Source of the DNA: Acidobacteriota bacterium
Lineage (GTDB): Bacteria > Acidobacteriota > Terriglobia > UBA7540
Direction: 5' to 3'
DNA length: 8,970 nucleotides
Assembly: GCA_021827245.1 (NCBI GenBank)
Contig: JAKAWN010000288.1
Coordinates: forward strand, 1-8,970
Numbering within the stretch: position 1 is the first letter of the stretch; the number at the start of each line of letters is the position of its first letter. Under the pieces are notes generated by a model. It was not told the DNA's origin, ran no database searches, and saw only the letters and a program-made list of their open reading frames with translations. Positions 6,155-8,970 of this stretch are shown here, in pieces. The position numbers and the translations under genes were made by a program.

Positions 6155-7585
6155 ATGCCAGTTTCGAAACGCGGATTTAAGATTGACCTCAATTCACTTA
6201 AGCACCACGTTTTGGCCATTTGCGTGATGGCCGTTTGCCTTTTCGCCCTCGTTGTTGCTGTGGCACACGGGCAGGGGACGGCCCTGCTGCCTCCGCCCGG
6301 GGCAAAGATTGTTACCCTCACGCGGCATCGCGGATATTTCAACGAACCCTCGGTAGCGATCAACCCTCGCAACTCCCGGCAAGTGGTGGTTGCATACCAG
6401 ACTGGTGCGCGCATTGCATATTCGCAGGATGCTGGCACGCACTGGCGAAGGGGTTCTGAAACCCTGCCTCGCTACTATGCGGTTTCAGGCGATGTTTCGG
6501 TGGCCTATGACAACCTTGGCCATGCGTTTCTCTGCTACATCGCTTTTGACAAGCTTGGGACTGATGAGTATTGGGCCCACAATGCGACCCGCAATGGCGT
6601 GTTTGTGCGCCGATCATTGGACGGCGGCGGGACTTGGCAGCGGCCCGCCGTTCCGGTGGTCAAACACCCGACGAAGCCGGGCATCCCTTTTGAGGACAAG
6701 CCATACATTGTGGCTGACAATACCCACGGGCCGTATGCCGGCAATCTTTATGTAGGTTGGACACGATTCACTCTGACGCAATCCGTCATCCTCTTTTCAC
6801 GCTCGGTTGACGATGGAGCGAGTTGGTCAAAGCCCATCCGGATCAGTACCCAGGCGGGGCTGCCTCGGGATGACAACGGCGCGGTGGAGGGATTTACCGG
6901 TGTGGTCGGTCCCGACGGAACGATCTATGTTGTATGGGCGGATGGCACCCATGTGGTGTTTACTTCCTCGCGGGACGGCGGTCGCACATTCGCGCCCTCG
7001 AGTGAAATCATCCCCATTGGCCCGCCCTATTTCCACATTTCCGATGTAGACAGGACCGATGGCTTTCCGGTGATTTCAATCGATCCTCGCGGCGGCAATG
7101 GCGCCGGTCTCCTTTACGTAACCTGGAGCGATTACCGCAACGGTGATGTTGACGTTTTCTGTTCAACGTCGTCCGACCGCGGCCGGACTTGGTCGCCGGC
7201 CGTCCGCGTCAATTCAGATCCCATTCACGATGGAACCGATCAATTCTTCCAGTGGCTGGCGGTTGACCCGGTGACGGGGGCCGCAAACCTCGTGTTTTAC
7301 GACCGGCGGTACGACCCGGACAATCGCAGGGCCGTTGTGGTCCTGGCCCGCTCGACCGACCACGGGCACACTTTCCACAACTATCTCTGGATGGGCAAAG
7401 CGTTTGATCCTAATAACGATTTTATAGGTGATTACACCGGGATCGCCGCCTATGATGGGAGGGTTTACGGAGTCTGGACAGAAGAGCGTCCCCGCTTGAG
7501 CCGCCATCATTCCGAAAGTCCGTTACACCATACCGTGGTCCGCTTAGGGATTGCGGATTTTGCTCGCTCCAATCACACTCCCTGA
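6155..7585 (+). CDS. exported six-Asp-box beta-propeller protein (sialidase-like fold)
   Basis: This 476-residue protein has a basic N-terminus and a hydrophobic segment (about 18-38), either a signal peptide or membrane anchor. The rest looks like one six-bladed propeller. Six Asp boxes (S-x-D-x-G-x-[ST]-[WF], first one relaxed) occur at 90-97, 154-161, 217-224, 272-279, 339-346 and 400-407, at spacings of about 55 to 67 residues. Such repeats define the BNR/sialidase fold, but I find no FRIP-type motif near the N-terminus and no clear arginine triad. Sialidase activity is therefore doubtful, and the protein may bind a ligand or act on another glycan. ATG at 6155 has only a weak TAGAG behind it. 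The gene lies 53 bases after the peptidase stop and may share its transcript, subject to the inverted repeat between them. The fold is secure; the function is not. Confidence 0.85.
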   Translation: MPVSKRGFKIDLNSLKHHVLAICVMAVCLFALVVAVAHGQGTALLPPPGAKIVTLTRHRGYFNEPSVAINPRNSRQVVVAYQTGARIAYSQDAGTHWRRGSETLPRYYAVSGDVSVAYDNLGHAFLCYIAFDKLGTDEYWAHNATRNGVFVRRSLDGGGTWQRPAVPVVKHPTKPGIPFEDKPYIVADNTHGPYAGNLYVGWTRFTLTQSVILFSRSVDDGASWSKPIRISTQAGLPRDDNGAVEGFTGVVGPDGTIYVVWADGTHVVFTSSRDGGRTFAPSSEIIPIGPPYFHISDVDRTDGFPVISIDPRGGNGAGLLYVTWSDYRNGDVDVFCSTSSDRGRTWSPAVRVNSDPIHDGTDQFFQWLAVDPVTGAANLVFYDRRYDPDNRRAVVVLARSTDHGHTFHNYLWMGKAFDPNNDFIGDYTGIAAYDGRVYGVWTEERPRLSRHHSESPLHHTVVRLGIADFARSNHTP

Positions 7586-7602
7586 CGGCGCCTTGAAGAT
7601 GC

Positions 7603-7625
7603 CGGCGAGACAGTGTCGTTTGCCG
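7603..7625 (+). terminator. weak candidate terminator after the propeller gene
   Basis: CGGCGAG pairs with TTTGCCG (7 bp with two G-U pairs) around a 9-base loop, 17 bases after the stop, followed by CCTTTAACTC. The T-run is short. A wider inverted repeat, CGCCTTG (7589-7595) with CAAGGCG (7654-7660), brackets it. The 177-bp convergent spacer (7586-7762) holds nothing else I can support. Confidence 0.3.
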
Positions 7626-7762
7626 CCTTTAACTCTGCATAACATACCCCTTGCAAGGCGTCCCAAGACCTCGCATCCGTAATTTCGCGGTTTGTTTCGT
7701 TAATGACGTTCAACGCCGTGAGCGCCAGCGAGGAGTTGTTCAGGGCGGGGGCAGAAAGTCTC

Positions 7763-8970
7763 TTACAAATGGGGCACGCGGCGAGACTTCATATCTTCAA
7801 GATGCTGCCTCAGTCGCTCCAGGACTTCATTCTCTCCACCTTCACACAGTTGGCGTTCGATCTCCGTGAGTGCAAAGTGGACGATGTCATGGTGGTGAAT
7901 CTCTTCCGGTTCCAGCCGCGAGCTGCACTCGAGCCAGATCTTGTGAAGAAGGTCGATTTCCTTCGGGGTAAGATGTGGGGCGTGCGGACCCAGATAATAA
8001 ACCTCTTCCCGTCCTCGAGGCGAATAGACTTCCACCGTCAGTTGCGGCTTGGGATCGGGCAGTCCTTCCCATGCCAGGCCGGCTCGCCGGGCCTCTTCCG
8101 CCGGCGACATCTTCGTCGAGGACCCAAGAACGATTGTAGACGACTGCAGGTTCTGGCCTGCTCGCAAGATGCCGTCCCACACGTCGGTAGCGGCAACTAC
8201 GGCCAGTTTCACCGACTTTCCGTACTTTTCTGACAGGGCAAGCGCACGAGTAAATAATTCCTGCTCGTAAACCGTGAATAATTGCTCCGGTTCTAATCCA
8301 TGCTCGCCGGACCCCGCACGCATAAGAGCTCGGACGTGCAGAACCACCACGTCCTGACGCTCGATATCGACGCGCTCCAGAACGGAAGCCAGGTGGTACA
8401 ACTTGAAATAGTCGGGGACCGGTACCAGGATATTGCCCGGCCTTGATCCAACTGCTTTGGCTGTGATCTCTGCACTCGGCTCAAGATTGAATTGGTCGAG
8501 TTCGCCTCGCGCCGCCGTGCGCTGCGAATGCCTTTCCGAGATGGTGAAAAGGATAAAGAACAATAGAGTGAAAGAGACGCCGGAAATGGTCGCGATTTCC
8601 TTCGTGAAGAGATTGATAGTGGCAGTTGCAAACAGGGTCAGCGTAATCAGCCCCAGCCCAACCGGGAATTCCCGACGGCCCAGCCTCGGGTTCAGAGGTA
8701 CACGGAACTCGCGCGGCCCGGGCCGGGTGAAACGTAGCACCAGAACGCCCAAGCCCTTCATGGCGAAGCTCCAGATCACTCCGAAGGCGTAAGCTTCGCC
8801 AAGCATAATCACATTGCCGCGGCTGAGGAAAATGGTCAGCAGTTGCAGCGCCACCACCAGATTGATGATCCGATGCGAGGTCCCGTAGCGCGGATGGGGT
8901 TGCCGGAACCAGTCTGCCAGCACCCCGTCTTCCGAAACGCGGTTCAGAACACCGTTGGAGCCGACGATGG
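7763..8970 (-). CDS. APC-superfamily permease with C-terminal UspA-like domain, 5' partial
   Basis: The gene enters from the right edge; 401 C-terminal residues are visible (numbered from the edge). Residues 1-33 carry the APC-family loop (NRVSEDGVLADWFRQPHPRYGT). Predicted membrane segments lie at about 34-50, 58-80, 101-121 and 129-144. A cytoplasmic UspA-like domain follows (about 178-312), with NILVPVPD, DVVVLHVRAL and STIVLGSSTKMSPAEEARRAG. The usual UspA nucleotide motif G-2x-G-9x-G-[ST] is not intact, so ATP binding is doubtful. A charged helical tail (333-395) contains LTPKEIDLLHKIWLE and HHHDIVHFALTEIE. The role is inferred as amino-acid or cation-coupled uptake modulated by the Usp domain; the substrate is unknown. 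The internal GTG at 8923 is not the start, because the frame stays open to the edge. Stop is TAA at 7763-7765. Confidence 0.88.
   Translation of the reverse strand, partial: IVGSNGVLNRVSEDGVLADWFRQPHPRYGTSHRIINLVVALQLLTIFLSRGNVIMLGEAYAFGVIWSFAMKGLGVLVLRFTRPGPREFRVPLNPRLGRREFPVGLGLITLTLFATATINLFTKEIATISGVSFTLLFFILFTISERHSQRTAARGELDQFNLEPSAEITAKAVGSRPGNILVPVPDYFKLYHLASVLERVDIERQDVVVLHVRALMRAGSGEHGLEPEQLFTVYEQELFTRALALSEKYGKSVKLAVVAATDVWDGILRAGQNLQSSTIVLGSSTKMSPAEEARRAGLAWEGLPDPKPQLTVEVYSPRGREEVYYLGPHAPHLTPKEIDLLHKIWLECSSRLEPEEIHHHDIVHFALTEIERQLCEGGENEVLERLRQHLEDMKSRRVPHL

Noticed and set aside
7703..8233. 176-codon plus-strand ORF under the permease tail
   Set aside because: It is antisense to the Usp and tail region of the permease, which has clear domain signatures. 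The ORF has no motif of its own.

Overview
The window looks like chromosomal DNA of a moderately GC-rich bacterium. The gene content (a phospholipase C-like lipoprotein, an M61 peptidase with PDZ domain, an Asp-box propeller protein and an APC permease fused to a universal-stress-protein domain) most resembles an Acidobacteriota-type genome. That placement is inference from gene types and was not tested by alignment. I see no insertion sequence, integrase, tRNA, rRNA or CRISPR array.

Left part, minus strand (about 1770 down to 1): a riboflavin operon. A sigma70-like promoter with an extended -10 (1738-1767) precedes a complete FMN riboswitch (1521-1721) and a 284-nt leader. The genes follow as ribE (riboflavin synthase), ribH (lumazine synthase, 4-base overlap with ribE) and ribB or ribBA (start at 149, running off the left edge). 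RibB supplies the four-carbon unit, RibH builds lumazine from it, and RibE dismutates lumazine to riboflavin; FMN made from riboflavin feeds back on the riboswitch. Loop L2 of the aptamer carries a 25-nt self-complementary insertion, which is the most distinctive feature of the window.

Middle, plus strand (1938-7585): three consecutive genes for exported proteins. They are a phosphoesterase-family (phospholipase C / acid phosphatase) lipoprotein, an M61 metallopeptidase with a PDZ domain, and a six-Asp-box beta-propeller protein with an N-terminal signal or anchor. The peptidase has its own candidate promoter overlapped by a perfect 12-bp palindrome, and a leader with a 15-codon mini-ORF. A 9-bp inverted repeat separates it from the propeller gene. 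All three products should act in the envelope or outside the cell, on phospholipid or phosphate esters, peptides, and possibly glycans or a protein partner.

Right part, minus strand (7763 to the right edge): the C-terminal part of an APC-superfamily permease fused to a degenerate UspA-like domain and a further helical tail. It converges on the propeller gene across a 177-nt spacer. The long ORFs antisense to these genes are shadows of biased codon use.

No wholly new multi-gene system is evident. The best leads are the modified riboswitch and its leader, the peptidase leader, and the permease tail domain.
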